Shown: positions 34,006 to 44,835 of the stretch, one piece after another
Position numbering within the stretch: position 1 is the first letter of the stretch
Layout: every line of letters starts with the position of its first letter
Assembly: GCA_026214975.1 (NCBI GenBank)
Contig: CM047813.1
Coordinates: forward strand, 31,867,078 to 31,931,077
Source: Gentiana macrophylla
Taxonomy: Eukaryota > Streptophyta > Magnoliopsida > Gentianales > Gentianaceae
DNA length: 64,000 nucleotides
Direction: 5' to 3'
Program-made: the position numbers and the translations under genes
The notes under the pieces: generated by a model
The model's input: the letters and a program-made list of their open reading frames with translations, nothing else
Told to the model about the DNA's origin: nothing
Databases searched by the model: none

Positions 34006-35671
34006 TGTTGGAAGTAGCGCCTGAAAGACAATTTATGTAATTTTTTTAGAATTAATAAATGACAGATTTATCCTCATCTTATTACTTGCTTCGTGATTGT
34101 AAATAATACACTACTGAAAACCCCAAGTTGTATCATATATAGCCATATAACTTAGTGTGTGACACACCCGAGGATTAAGTTTATGGTGATACACTTAAAT
34201 TGTTAGTCCATGGTGAACTTAATCAAAGTATGGGGTCTATTGATCAAACCACCATTAATGCGGCCAGAACACTTTATGGTGTGACAGTTTTATCAGGACC
34301 GTCAATATTGGTTATCTAAGTGGGGCATTTATATATGATGTAGTCATATAGGACTGGACCGATTTAATATGCATTTCTCATATAATTCCATGATTGAGAA
34401 ATTTTATTAAATCACAAGATGATCATATTGGATTAACCTTAATCCTGAAGTGATTGCATACTCCTACTTGTTTCAAGATAGTGATTGCATAATCCATTCC
34501 TTCCTGCGGGAAGTAGAAAGACAATCCCCTTATTTGTTAATCCTAGAAACTGATCGATCCGTGGAGTTCGTATTGGTTATGAACTAATTGATCACTAGTG
34601 GGTTAATGGTAAATAAAGATAAGATATTGAAGAAGGTTTACGGAAATAATCCTGCTTTATTACGGATAGTCTATAGAGGGTTAGTCTGTAAGTAATGATT
34701 ATATCAATGGACAATTATCGACTCGATGTTTTGAGAATAAGTAATATCTATAATCGATAGAGTTCAGTTTCGGATATATGGTGGCCTGATTCCGGAATTA
34801 ATAAGTTGAGTAGAAATATTCTGTTCGATGAATATTTTATTTAATTTATTGTAGCTACTGGTTATAGGTCCATGGTCCCCGGGTTGGCTCCTAACACGCG
34901 AGTGTTTTTTCGTTTTATGGAACCTCGAGAATAAATTAAATAGTTGGTCTATTTAATGAATATGCAATATTATTTATTTGGTAAATAATATGTAAAATAG
35001 AAAAGACATTTTCTATTAATTTTAATGATGAAAATGGCGCCACATTGTGGATAAGTTTGGAAAAGAAATTTTCTTAGATTATGTCACATGTCTAATTAAT
35101 TAATTATCTGTTTGTTGGATAATTAATGGAAAAATAAGAGATTGATTTTTTGGGAATTATCTCTTATCTTTTAGCAAATATCTTTTCCTTGTGGAAATAG
35201 GTAATTGTGGTATGAAAATGATAACTCTCTTGACTAGTTATTTTCCGATATAAAGAGAGTTCCTCCTAGCATAATAAGATCATCACAATTTGCGCCAACA
35301 TCAAATAAAAGAAGAGAAAAATTAGTTTCTTGTTCTAGTCATTAAGAGGAGAAAACCTAGGGTTTTTCTTGTGCATATTCGAGGAGGTTCTACGGCGAGG
35401 ATCGACGTCCACCAGTCGTCGCTAGGAGATACAATTCGGAAGATCACAGCTTCTCCCTTTCGTCAATTGCATATTTCTCTCCGGTTGGGGTAAATCTACT
35501 AACCTTCTTGTAGATTAATTTATTATGCGAATCATGTCGTGGTAAAATCGTAAATGAATCTAATTCATAGCTTCCACTGCGCATGATCGAGCGTCTCGAT
35601 CGGTGCTGTGAATCAGATCTGACGGTCCAATTATGGATCGGATCCGGATTCGGGTTTCTGTATATCCAGCA
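34006..35671 (+). repeat. 3' LTR of the copia element
   Basis: Begins TGTTGGAAGTAGCGCC after the last polypurine tract and ends TATATCCAGCA at the target duplication. TATA-like GATATAAAGAGAG lies at about 35249-35261. The U3 half is clearly homologous to solo LTR K (57080-58857, minus), for example GGGGCATTTATATATGATG and CACAAGATGATCATAT. Confidence 0.75.
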
Positions 35672-35676
35672 TGAAC

Positions 35677-35951
35677 ACCATTGGTTGGATGGAAGGAAAT
35701 CATTCTCATGATTCTATGAGAGATTCGCTAGTCTACATATTGTCTTGGTTAGGCCTTTTATCATTTTATCAACTTTGTAGATATCATAGATACATTTACC
35801 TTCTTGTTAATTTGCGACATAGACTAAGATAATAATAGCTTTTCAGTGTTCAATCTCACAATCCTTGTGGGTACGACCTTGACCACTAGACTAGACTACA
35901 ATTGACCCGGTACATTGCCGGTTAGATTGGACATCTACGAAAGTCTGATCA
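35677..35951 (+). repeat. 5' LTR of element C, part 2
   Basis: Resumes the LTR after the copia insertion (ACCATTGGTTGGATGGAAGG) and ends TCTGATCA, matching 43488-43765. Confidence 0.85.
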
Positions 35952-35957
35952 AGTTTT

Positions 35958-35975
35958 TGGCGCCGTTGCCGGGGA
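35958..35975 (+). other. primer binding site of element C (tRNA-Asp type)
   Basis: TGGCGCCGTTGCCGGGGA, complementary to the tRNA-Asp 3' end, six bases (AGTTTT) after the LTR. Confidence 0.9.
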
Positions 35976-36124
35976 TTGTGTAACGGTTGATACTTATACT
36001 AGCTTATAAGTCTTGAGAATAAGTCAATCTTTTCTAATCTTTTCTATTTTATTTCTTTGGTGCTTACCTCTTGGTAAGTCACCAAGTGCTACTAATTGTG
36101 TTCTTGTTGTTTTCTATCTTGTAG

Positions 36125-36382
36125 TTGATGAACCGTTCTCAAAGTGGTAAGGCCCCCGATACTCCTTACATCCTGGATATCAACACTTATAGTAGGGATC
36201 GTTTATTTGAGATAAAGGTTGGCCAAGCTCGTAGTGAATTGGATCTTGGTGAAGCATCTTCACAAGAATCATTACATCAAGAAGAGGAAATGGACGAGGT
36301 GCAAGGAAATGCACAAGTTGAACAAAATCCCTTAAATCCAAATGACTATCCTCCACCACCACCACAAGAACCATATTCATAA
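36125..36382 (+). pseudogene. Gag N-terminal part of element C
   Basis: ATG at 36125 after a leader of about 150 bases opens 85 codons: a short head, an acidic region and a Pro-rich tail (NPNDYPPPPPQEPY) ended by TAA at 36380. The Pro-rich coding repeats (CCACCACCA) continue beyond the stop to 36470, so the stop is probably secondary. Confidence 0.6.
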
Positions 36383-36469
36383 AGTCCACCACCTCCACTC
36401 GAACCACCATCACCAATTCCTCCACCACCCCAAGAACCATATCCATATGATCCACCCACAAATCCACCC

Positions 36470-36929
36470 TACCAAAATAGACCTCTTGTGAGCAAGCCGT
36501 TCAAAGAAAAATCAAATACCCGCAATCACATCTTTATAACCTTGTAGAAATATGCAATACGGGATTCCAAAGTAGTGTTTGTCAAGAATTTACCCGTCTT
36601 GCATTATTTCCCTTTTCTTTGAAAGGTCAAGCAAAGGAATGGCTTATGTCACTTCCACACCATCACTTGCAATCATGGGATGATATACAAACCGAGTTTT
36701 TGAAGAAAGACTTTCCACCGGGTAGGTATTTGGAGTTGAAGGTAAGAGTTACTACTTTCAAGCAAGATTTAATTGACTCTTTGGACAATGCTGGGGACCG
36801 TTTTAAGAAGCTTTTGAGGGCGTGTCCAAACCACAATTATACTTTGGACATGCAAGTCCAATTATTCTATAGAGGCTTTCATAAATTGTCAAGGAAAAAA
36901 TTGATTCGGCATGCCATGGATCACTTATG
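36470..36929 (+). pseudogene. Gag core domain of element C
   Basis: The open part (36619-36930) carries KEWLMSLPHHHLQSWDDIQ, FLKKDFPPGRYLELK and GDRFKKLLRACPNHNY, the Ty3/gypsy Gag core. Upstream similarity begins near 36480 in a different frame with a stop, so the gene is broken. It would form the particle shell. Close to element A's Gag. Confidence 0.75.
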
Positions 36930-37345
36930 ATGAGCACGGCCCAAGATGTTTATAAGGCTATTGAAATAGTGACAAGAAATGAGAAATTGTGGGATCCCGG
37001 CCCAAGTGAAATGGAAGTTTTCATTGGGGATGATCATAATTTGAATGAGGAAGAAATTTTGAGAGAAATAGCGGTGATAAATAAGAGGGTTGATGAATTA
37101 CAAGCGGGGAAGAGAGAGTTGAAGCATGGAGCATGTGATGATGTGCCATTGGGTGTTTTTTATATCGAATAATTATCAAACTCCGATGTATCTGTATAAG
37201 AAGAAATGAGTTTATTGAGACAACGTCGGGATTTGAACAACACTCACACCAATGTTTTTGATCCACCTTCTATTTACCAACAAGTTCCTACTCAACAAAC
37301 CCATGTTCAACAAAGTTCTCAATCAAAACAGAGGAGGTTTCTCAT
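36927..37345 (+). pseudogene. Gag linker of element C
   Basis: Overlaps the core frame by an ATGA-type junction and encodes VYKAIEIVTRNEKLWDPG, the same segment as VYDAIEKISKNNRMWE in element A. Then a helical, charged region to 37172. The next 170 bases are Gln-rich and in broken frames. Confidence 0.6.
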
Positions 37346-38077
37346 TTGAAAAGCTTGAGGGAGAATTTGATGGAAGTTGTTGCTAATCAAGCCGCCAATA
37401 TGCAAACAATGATGACTTCTATTGGTATGATGTCTCAAGAGGTTGGTACTTTGAAGACATCTATGAGTGGGTATGATATGAGAATGAGAACGATGGAGTC
37501 ATCAATAAGACTTATTGAAGACCTTTTGACTAGGGAAGACGAGAGAAATATTAGTAGACCACCGGGTAGATTACCGAGCAACACCGAGAGGAACCCGAGA
37601 AGAGTAGATGCAATAATCACCCGGAGTGGAAGAATGTGTGGAAGGAATGAGGTTGAAAAAGACTTGGAAGATGAAGAGAAAGAGGAGGATTTGAGTGAAG
37701 AAGAGGAAGAGATTGTTGATGGTAACTTGAAAAATGATGGCTATGTTGAGGTGGACAAAGAAGAAGAAAGGATTAAAGTCCCGAGAATATTGAAAAATCC
37801 AAGATTGAGTAATTTGAGGACTTTATTCAATGAGCTAAGAAAAATGGTGCGTACCGATGTTGAATTGGCTACAGCCAATGTGAAACAGAAAGATTCAGGA
37901 TTGAATTCAAAGAAAATGGCTCAGGCCAATGATCAACCGGCTCAGGCCATTTACAAAGAGAAGCAAACAGAGACTTTGGCAAGCAAAATGGCGCAGGCCG
38001 ATGATGAATGGCGTCCCCCAGCAGCCCAAATTTTTAGAAGAGCTTCCACCACTTCATCAAACGACAAAGGTAAGTGA
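37346..38077 (+). pseudogene. Gag C-terminal part of element C
   Basis: 243 codons: a Met/Ser-rich helix (TLKTSMSGYDMRMRTMES), LPSNTERNPRRVDAIITRSG, a strongly acidic stretch (EEKEEDLSEEEEE), then KVPRILKNPRLS. The order is the same as in element A. It ends at a TGA that is in frame with the protease below; a second TGA lies between them, so Gag and protease were one polyprotein. Confidence 0.7.
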
Positions 38078-38155
38078 GGTATGAATTTTATCCCTAAAGA
38101 TTTTGATCTTGAGTCAATACCATATCCCCGTTGAGAGGAAATTAAAAAGAAGAAG

Positions 38156-38893
38156 TTGGATAGGAAGTATGCACGTTTTCTTGACACTTTTCTGCACTTA
38201 AATATTAATATCCCTTTCATCGAAGCACTCACTAATATGCCGGCGTATGGTAAGTTTCTTAAGGACCTACTCTCCAACAAGAAACAGTTGGAAGATTATG
38301 AGACGGTGTGTTTTAGTGAGGAGTGTTCCACCATGCTTCAACATAAGCTCCCTCCTAAGCTTAAAGACCCTGGGAGTTTTACTATCCCACGTGAGATTGA
38401 GGGATTTTTGTTTAAGAATGTGCTTTGTGATCTTGGTGCAAGTATAAATCTCATTTCCTACAATGATTTCATGAAACTTTTCATAGGTAAGCTTAAGCGT
38501 ACGGAGATGACTCTCCAACTTGCATATAGTTCCATTAAACGACCAAAGGGAGTCATTGAGGATGTACTAGTGAAGGTTGATAAATTTTATTTCCCCGTAG
38601 ATTTTGTTGTTATGGATATGGAGGAAAGGTACACTACACCCCTTATCCTCAGTAGACCATTTTTAGCAACGGGGGAGGCCGTGATTGATATTCATAATAG
38701 AGAGCTCAGTTTGGGAGTGAATGATGAGCGCGTTGTCTTCAACATCTACATTTCATTGAAATATGCACGCACTACACTAGAATCTTGTTCTTTTGTGGAC
38801 ACTTCGTGTCCCCTTGTTGTGGATCATACTAACACGCAGGTAGTTGAAGAATACGTGAGTGATAAAGCGAAGGCTCGCAAACCAAAAGCTTGA
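38156..38893 (+). pseudogene. retropepsin of element C
   Basis: 245 codons. Entry helix FLDTFLHLNINIPFIEAL, then LPPKLKDPGSFTIP, then the active-site strand VLCDLGASINLIS (D-L-G-A, the Athila/Tat form of the D-S/T-G catalytic triad, with the Asp kept), then the closing LILSRPFLATGEAVIDI (usually ILGRPFLAT; G is S here). It would cut the Gag polyprotein inside the particle. The domain itself is open and looks complete, but two in-frame TGA codons separate it from Gag, and no polymerase follows. The end (TNTQVVEE..) matches that of element A's deleted version. Confidence 0.75.
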
Positions 38894-40491
38894 AAATCAA
38901 AGGAAAGGGTCAAGAACCTTTGGGATTGGTGGCATTCGTCTACATTATGTTGGAAACCGGTTTTAATGAAAAAGACGGATGCGGTGCATAAGAATGACCC
39001 ACCACCCATGCATTAAAGACCTAAGCAAGGCAAAGTCTAGCTATAGACTATAAATTTAGCAATCACGGGTACCATCTTTCTTATTATTCCTTAAGCATTA
39101 TCTTATGGTCGGCTTGTGTGCTTGAAATTGCATGCTTATGTGAGTAATTGTTAGTAGTATCCATTCACGATAATCTGTATAATCCTTGTTTCTACCTTAT
39201 AACTCCATTCTTGATGATCTGTATAATTTCCATCACTTCTACCGTATAATCTCGTCGAGCAAACGACGTTAAATAAAAGTGCTACCGGGAGGCAGCCCGT
39301 AAAAGTTAAGTATAATATTTTTGCTCTTTTGTGAGGCCGGTGTGGCCAATGATCCTTTTGTGTCTATATTTTGGTTGATACTTTGCTTGTACTTGGGATT
39401 GCTTGTCATTTCATTGGTTGTCTTTCATGTTCATGCCCACCCACCCTCCCTTTTATAGCATCCCGGTACTTGTTTTGGCGCACCATTGCTTTTCCCACCA
39501 CTTCTTTACCCTCACTATGTATTGGGGACAATGCAAGTTCATAAGTAGGGAGTGGAGTCGTGGTTGGTCTAGCATTGGCATTAGTGCTAATTTTGTATCC
39601 GAAAATCCCTTAGTTTTTCATCTTTGTCGAGCATTATTTAGTTGATTAAAATAAACTGTATAAGGCATATAATTCATGGATTTGAAGATGTAATGATCAA
39701 TTTGGATGTGTATGACCAATGTGAACCGTAAGTGCATTTTAACCCCAAATCTATTTGTGTAACATGAATTCTTTGTGTACATATAGTCTCAATCTTTTGT
39801 TAACATGCAACTTTTGTATGATATCATGTAAGCATGCTTCCATAGCAACTAGAACTTAGGCTTGATATCCTTTCAAGGCGAAATAGAAAGGTGTTTGGAG
39901 TCAAAGTTAGGGATGACGGTTATTGCATTTATTTTACTCAACCATAGCCAAATGGCCTTCCCGAACATATTTTCCATCTATCCCCATCTCAGCCTTTGTA
40001 GAGTGGTGAGACCTCACTCGAAACTAGCCATTCGTGATTAACCTCAATATCCAACCCTTAGCCTAATTTTGGTCTACATTCCCTTGGCATCCCTCAAGTT
40101 TAGCAAGTTTCTATGGATTGTGTGGTGATGACTTTGGAGTTAAGAGTTGGATGACATTGTTTGGCACAAAGTTGAGATGGTATCTTATCAAGTTCGGAGC
40201 CCATTGGTGTATAAATGTTTCTTTGAAGTTCGGGAAAAAAAATCAAAAATCCAAATTTTTTTCCAAAAACCAAATGAAGTTTAATAAAGTTGTATATAAA
40301 AGTCAATAAATGGTGAGTTTTGGAAGGCAATTTTGAAGGACAAGTTCAACAAGTCCAAGTAATGTAAGTTTGGGTGATAAATCAATTGAAGTGGTACTTT
40401 ATCTCTTATGTTTATTGTTGAGGAGACATCTTTGGCAATTATGCGAGAGAGTTGGAGATGGCAATTCAAAATCATTGGAATTGAAGGTGTA
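38894..40491 (+). other. element C non-coding 3' region
   Basis: No polymerase coding. Contains the conserved block ACGACGTTAAATAAAAG..GCTACCGGGAGGCAGC (39255-39300), also found in A, and the internal polypurine-like module GGGGACAATGCAAG..AAGTAGGGAGTGG (39518-39556). Confidence 0.5.
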
Positions 40492-40496
40492 GATTC

Positions 40497-42340
40497 TGTT
40501 AGGAAATAACTAGTTTAGCGCAGCGGAATTTAAAATTTTGATTTCTTTTTCTAGATCGTTCTTCTTTTAATGCAATAAACACGTTAAGTAGTTTGACGGA
40601 ATATATATACCTTGATGATCTATAAGATCGTCGCTTTGACCTTCAATGGAGAGTAGTACAGTGCGCAAGCCATCCACGCGTCCGACCTCTATTGTTGATC
40701 CACAGAAACTCCTCGCCGGAATCCTCCTTGGATTGCTATCGGAAAAACTCCGGCTGCTAGACTGACCTTTTTCTTCTCTCTCAAACTCTCTATTGGAAGC
40801 TCTCTATTTTATTCAAGAACTATTAGCTATTGGAATTGTGATGTACGAAAGAGCTTGACACCCACTTCCTTTTTATAGGCAAAGTGGCGCCCCAAAGATG
40901 AGTAGTGGAGAAGAAAATATTTTCCCAATAAAATAAGGAAAATCTCATAGATTGATTTATCTCTTTTATTATAATATCTCATATTAAATAAAAATCTAAA
41001 TATTGCCAATATCTAATATTGATTATATTTATCTTATTACCATAAATCTATTTTTCCAAAATCAATTAATATCTAATATTAATATTATGGTAATATTATT
41101 AATTAAAGTGCACAATCCAAGTGTATCTTATACCCAAGATGTGGCGCCCCATATTGCCAATAATTGGCTTCCGGAATATTCTTTAATTAATAGAATTTAT
41201 GTTTAATTAATATCTTGTATTTTATTTATTCATAATGAATAAATACCACCATATTAATTTACCACTATAACCTTTATAGTCTAGAGATAAACTTTCCTTA
41301 TTTGGTTATCAACTATAACCGCATTTTAATCCGACTCGAAGTTCATATGTGTGAGACCTGATAGGCTTCCGAATATGTTGGCCGTAGACACAAAGTGCAA
41401 ATTACGAAATGCCCTTCATGCCTAACGATCACGGGATAGCGTCTAGCAACACACCATGACCCCCAATCATCGGAAGAGTCAAAAGCAATGACTACTACCT
41501 TTCAAGTGAAGCAATTACCGTGTAACTTACAATCCTACCGCTGTAATAATATCCATACGATCGTATCTCGAGTGTCAATACATTAACGATCGTATCTTAT
41601 AATCTGGATATCATGCTCTCTCAGAATAACACATTTACTCCCACTTTGCAAAGATTCTCGAGAGCTAGACATTCCTTATAAGAAGGCCATTTCGGATATT
41701 CAATCCCAATTATAGGATACACGATTCCCGGACGACCAAACATGTATACTCCGCATGCTTCAATATATCATACCCAATCACTACCGCATGATCGCCCTGT
41801 GGATAAGGGAAACCTCAATTGTGTCAAAGCATGACAATTCACACCGTGATGCCATGAAGACTCCGGTCTAAAGGATAATTACACAACCGCCACATGGTGT
41901 GACACTTAATGTAAGTGGGTAAGTCTAACGTAAGCATTCTCTAATACACGTCCACGTACAGTCCAAGTGTCTCTACACTTCGATAGACAAGATCTATCCC
42001 TATCTTCAATAAGATAGAAGACACCCAATACGTGGTAGTCTAATCGTACTATCAATGTCCCATTTGATAGTACATGCGACTAGAGACATTTAATTATCAA
42101 ACTTCTTAAAGTGATTAGAGATCTCATCAACCATAATCACTATCATGGTTTCTGTCACAGTTTGACACTAGGGACGTTACTATATATATACAATCAATAA
42201 TATGAAGAGAAACAATATGTAATAACAAAAGTGCTTTTATTAATCATAATAAAGTTATTACATGAACTAAATAGACTGTAAATGACCCGACCCGGTCAGA
42301 TCCGGTCCAACTCGGTTGGGTTCAGGACACCTATTCAACA
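40497..42340 (-). mobile_element. solo LTR J (copia-like) in the 3' region of C
   Basis: TGTTAGGAAAT at the left, CCTATTCAACA at the right, with a perfect GATTC duplication (40492-40496 and 42341-42345). 1844 bases. Orientation is minus: a TATA box (GCCTATAAAAAGG, about 40867-40878) and an A/T-rich transcribed region follow in that direction, and the minus-strand start TGTTGAATAGGTGTCC resembles copia LTRs. No internal region remains. Confidence 0.85.
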
Positions 42341-42345
42341 GATTC

Positions 42346-42712
42346 TTGCTATCTTACATGTGTTCTTTTTGATATATCCTTTTATCCCTTCGATTAGCCA
42401 ATGCCCGAGCCTAACGTTACAAGCTTGCAAGTCCTACTAGATCTAACTTCTTGACTCTGAATGCCTCGATTAGTGGATATTGGTATCATTCTTAAGCCTA
42501 TGGATTGCATTTTATAAGTGTTGCATGCATGATTTCAACTTCAGTTGCTTGATAACAATTTTGAAGGACTATTCACACACACACTCTATTACACACTTAA
42601 ATTGAGGTTAAAGTGTGGTTATGGATTGAATGGTTGCATCGTCCGATTGTCCCTTACATCTTATATCTTCATGAATTTGTCCCTCATTCATTTTGTTTTA
42701 TCGTTTGTTTTG
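42346..42712 (+). other. element C 3' region after solo LTR J
   Basis: Continuation of the non-coding 3' region up to the polypurine module. A 67-codon frame (42545-42748) crosses into the LTR and is not a gene. Confidence 0.4.
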
Positions 42713-42745
42713 CTCGAGGACGACCAAAAGCTAAGTAGGGAGTTG
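42713..42745 (+). other. polypurine tract of element C
   Basis: GCTCGAGGACGACCAAAAGC then TAAGTAGGGAGTTG, directly before the 3' LTR start TGATGAGAG. Confidence 0.75.
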
Positions 42746-43765
42746 TGATGAGAGACAAATTGTCATTAATTATCATGACATTTTATCCCTGTTTCCCTTG
42801 AAGGCACCAAACCCGCCCCAAGGGCTCTTCTAGCCGAATTTTAGTAAAATTAACTCTTGCTTTTGATGAAGGATTCTTAGCTACACTTCTACTACTTTAT
42901 TTGGAGTTTACCATACACTAGTGTTGATTCCATTGAAGTTTTGGAGTTGAATGAAGAACACCATTTTCGGGCATTGCTTGTGATTGGTAATTCTTAATCT
43001 TTACTTTGATTCAAGTGTTCTTATGGTTATGAATGTTAACTTTGATATGTTGATGTTTGTAGTTATGAGTGGCTAGGTTAAACTAGCCAAGATGATGTTG
43101 TAGAATTAGTTTAATCTCTTATGTTGATTGGGAATGATTTTTTATTTCGTTAGTTTCTATTGTGATGAATATTTTCCTACTTGCATTGTATGGTTTGCTT
43201 GTATTGGAGTAATTAACTAATGCTTGCATTTACACATTTAACGGAGACCGAAAAGAGATGTTAAGTGTGGGAAGAGAGTAGGAGAACCGGAAGGTAAAAT
43301 CGACCTCTTGAGGCATTCGATTTCTTATCCGGAGATAGTTGACATTGTCATTGCACTCAAGTGCTTATCATACCAATTCATTTGGTTTAGGACACCTAGG
43401 CCAAGGAGGAGATATAAAGTAGTTTCATACACTCGTATGAGGGGAAACTACTTGCTTAGGAATGCACCGTTTCACACTTTTGAACACCATTGGTTGGATG
43501 GAAGGAAATCATTCCCATGATACTATGAGAAATTTTCTAGTCTACATATTGTCTTGGTTAGGCCTTTTATCATTTTATCACATTTATAGTAGTAGAATCA
43601 TAAATACATTTACCTTATTGTTAATTTGCGACTTAGATCAAGATAATAATAGCTTTTCGGTGTTCAACCTCACAATCCTCGTGGATACGACCTTGACCAC
43701 TAGACTAGGCTACAATTGACCCGGTACACTGCCGGTTAGATTGGACATCTAGGAAAATCTGATCA
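42746..43765 (+). repeat. 3' LTR of element C, internally deleted
   Basis: Matches the 5' LTR but lacks about 665 bases including the TATA region. The join is at TGTTTCC, where the 5' LTR has TTTCC at both edges of the missing block. It preserves the empty target of the copia insertion. Confidence 0.85.
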
Positions 43766-43770
43766 CTGGC

Positions 43771-43819
43771 CACCTTGTGTGGCTTCTGCAGCCTTTTGAT
43801 TACGTGTTTTCGGTGGCAT
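43771..43819 (-). pseudogene. Gag start of element F
   Basis: Minus-strand ATG at 43819 opens MPPKTRNQKAAEATQGG, a basic Gag N terminus, about 35 bases after the primer site. Insertion C cuts the frame here. It resumes at 26079, where a TAG codon lies at the join. Confidence 0.6.
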
Positions 43820-43853
43820 GGTGATTATCGATCTTGAAACAATTGTCGGTAGA

Positions 43854-43873
43854 GGATCCTCCTTCTAGCGCCA
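43854..43873 (-). other. primer binding site of element F
   Basis: Minus-strand TGGCGCTAGAAGGAGGATCC, two bases after the LTR end CGTCA. Element H has the matching TGGCACTAGAATGAGGG at the same spacing. I cannot assign the tRNA from memory. Confidence 0.6.
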
Positions 43874-43875
43874 AA

Positions 43876-44581
43876 TGACGATGTTGGATATCGTCGATGT
43901 GATAATCCGGGCCAATTTACTCTAGGGACAATAATCAATATCCAAATGCATGTAAAAAATATGAAGCGGGGGTGTTGTGTGGGATTTTTAATATGAAGCG
44001 GGGGTGTTGTGTGGGATTTTTGACTGAGCCTGAGAAGGTTCTTCTCAAGTTGCCTACATGCCTTGGAATTATTTAAGAATCAAGTCTGCCGTAGTTCTAA
44101 GGAACTTTTACATAGGGAACACTGATGCCCTAGGTTATGCATGTGCCGTGTCCTTCAAGGACTCTCGTTTGTAACTGATGGCAGATTAATACGCATCAAT
44201 TCTCCGTGATTCTAGGAGATAATTACGGCAGTTTAAATGACAGAATAAGAGTCATAATGACTGAGGATTCTTTCCTTACTTATCACTTATATTACCCACG
44301 TGAGATAAAACGCGACTAGCTCAATCCGACCTGCGAAGAGCTCTAGACGATGCTGTGGTTCGAGCTGCGTTATCATGACTTCACCTCGCCCTGACCGACC
44401 TGCGGTGGACTGGAAAGTGGATTAGACGTACTGGACCGACCTCCCACCTGGGATGAATATCTTACAATTTAAGTATTAACTAGGGCTCCTGGCCCTTGAT
44501 TGCTCATCTTTTCTTTTCTTCATTTATTACTTAGTCCCTTTGTGAGGGGACACGTGGCCGAGGCTAATCCGACCTCCGTCA
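43876..44581 (-). repeat. 5' LTR of element F
   Basis: Ends are TGACG..CGTCA, the same terminal words as element H. About 706 bases. Contains a tandem duplication of about 33 bases (AATATGAAGCGGGGGTGTTG.., 43969-44031) and the words CCGACCTGCG that also recur in F's tandem array. Confidence 0.65.
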
Positions 44582-44582
44582 A

Positions 44583-44617
44583 TATACATATTTAAATAAA
44601 AAAATATATATTTATGA

Positions 44618-44685
<68 letters not shown>

Positions 44686-44835
44686 TAATAATGTATCATA
44701 ATACCTTGAGATGACTTCTTGATGTTCTTCGTGCAAAGGTTATTCTCTATGTAGGTTCTCGTGATTAGCTCACTTATTCCTACTTGTAATGGGGTTGGTT
44801 TGTTTTGTGTATACATTTACGATTTTCCGTCTTAT
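44583..44835. repeat. dispersed repeat G, copy 2 (partial), with a long TA tract
   Basis: Contains (TA)n at 44623-44683 followed by TCATAATAATGTATCATAATACC and the rest of G's second half. Lies directly beyond the F 5' LTR. Frames across the TA tract are not genes. Confidence 0.6.

Larger units (their letters stand above)
27496..35671 (+). mobile_element. copia-type insertion in the 5' LTR of C (degenerate)
   Basis: Bounded by GGAAC (27491-27495) and TGAAC (35672-35676). The intact target TTTTGAACACC is visible in C's 3' LTR at about 43480, so the limits are firm. The right part is a copia element in plus orientation: internal relics, repeated AAGTGGGAGATTGT polypurine tracts and a 1.67-kb LTR. 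The left end does not match that LTR start. Its reverse complement instead resembles an LTR 3' end (..CTCCAGCA), so the insertion begins TGCTGG and ends CCAGCA. Coding is beyond repair. Solo LTR D lies inside. Confidence 0.65.
26085..43765 (+). mobile_element. element C: gag-pro LTR retrotransposon inserted in gag of F
   Basis: Begins TGATGAGAGAC and ends TCTGATCA. Flanks are CTAGC (26080-26084) and CTGGC (43766-43770), a 5-base duplication with one change. In order: 5' LTR (26085-27490 and 35677-35951), primer site 35958-35974, gag 36125-38077, protease 38156-38893, non-coding 3' region with solo LTR J, polypurine tract, 3' LTR 42746-43765. No reverse transcriptase, RNase H or integrase follows the protease, so it is a gag-pro non-autonomous element. 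It is close to A in coding and in PPT module. Without inserts it is about 7.7 kb. Confidence 0.85.
4720..44581 (-). mobile_element. element F: outermost gypsy (Tat-like) gag-pro element, split by B and C
   Basis: In minus-strand order: 5' LTR (44581-43876), primer site (43873-43854), gag start (43819-43771), [insertion C], gag (26079-24809), [insertion B], protease (7200-6631), tandem array (6436-5370), antisense ORF fragment (5079-4720). The 3' LTR is missing, and dispersed repeat G abuts the truncated end. No reverse transcriptase, RNase H or integrase lies after the protease, so F is gag-pro only or internally deleted. The order, the Gag and protease signatures and the antisense ORF point to the Tat lineage. 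The reconstruction rests on both insertions being bounded by target duplications. Confidence 0.7.

Noticed and set aside
44592..44816. 74-codon frame through the TA tract
   Set aside because: Mostly Tyr-Ile dipeptides from (TA)n.
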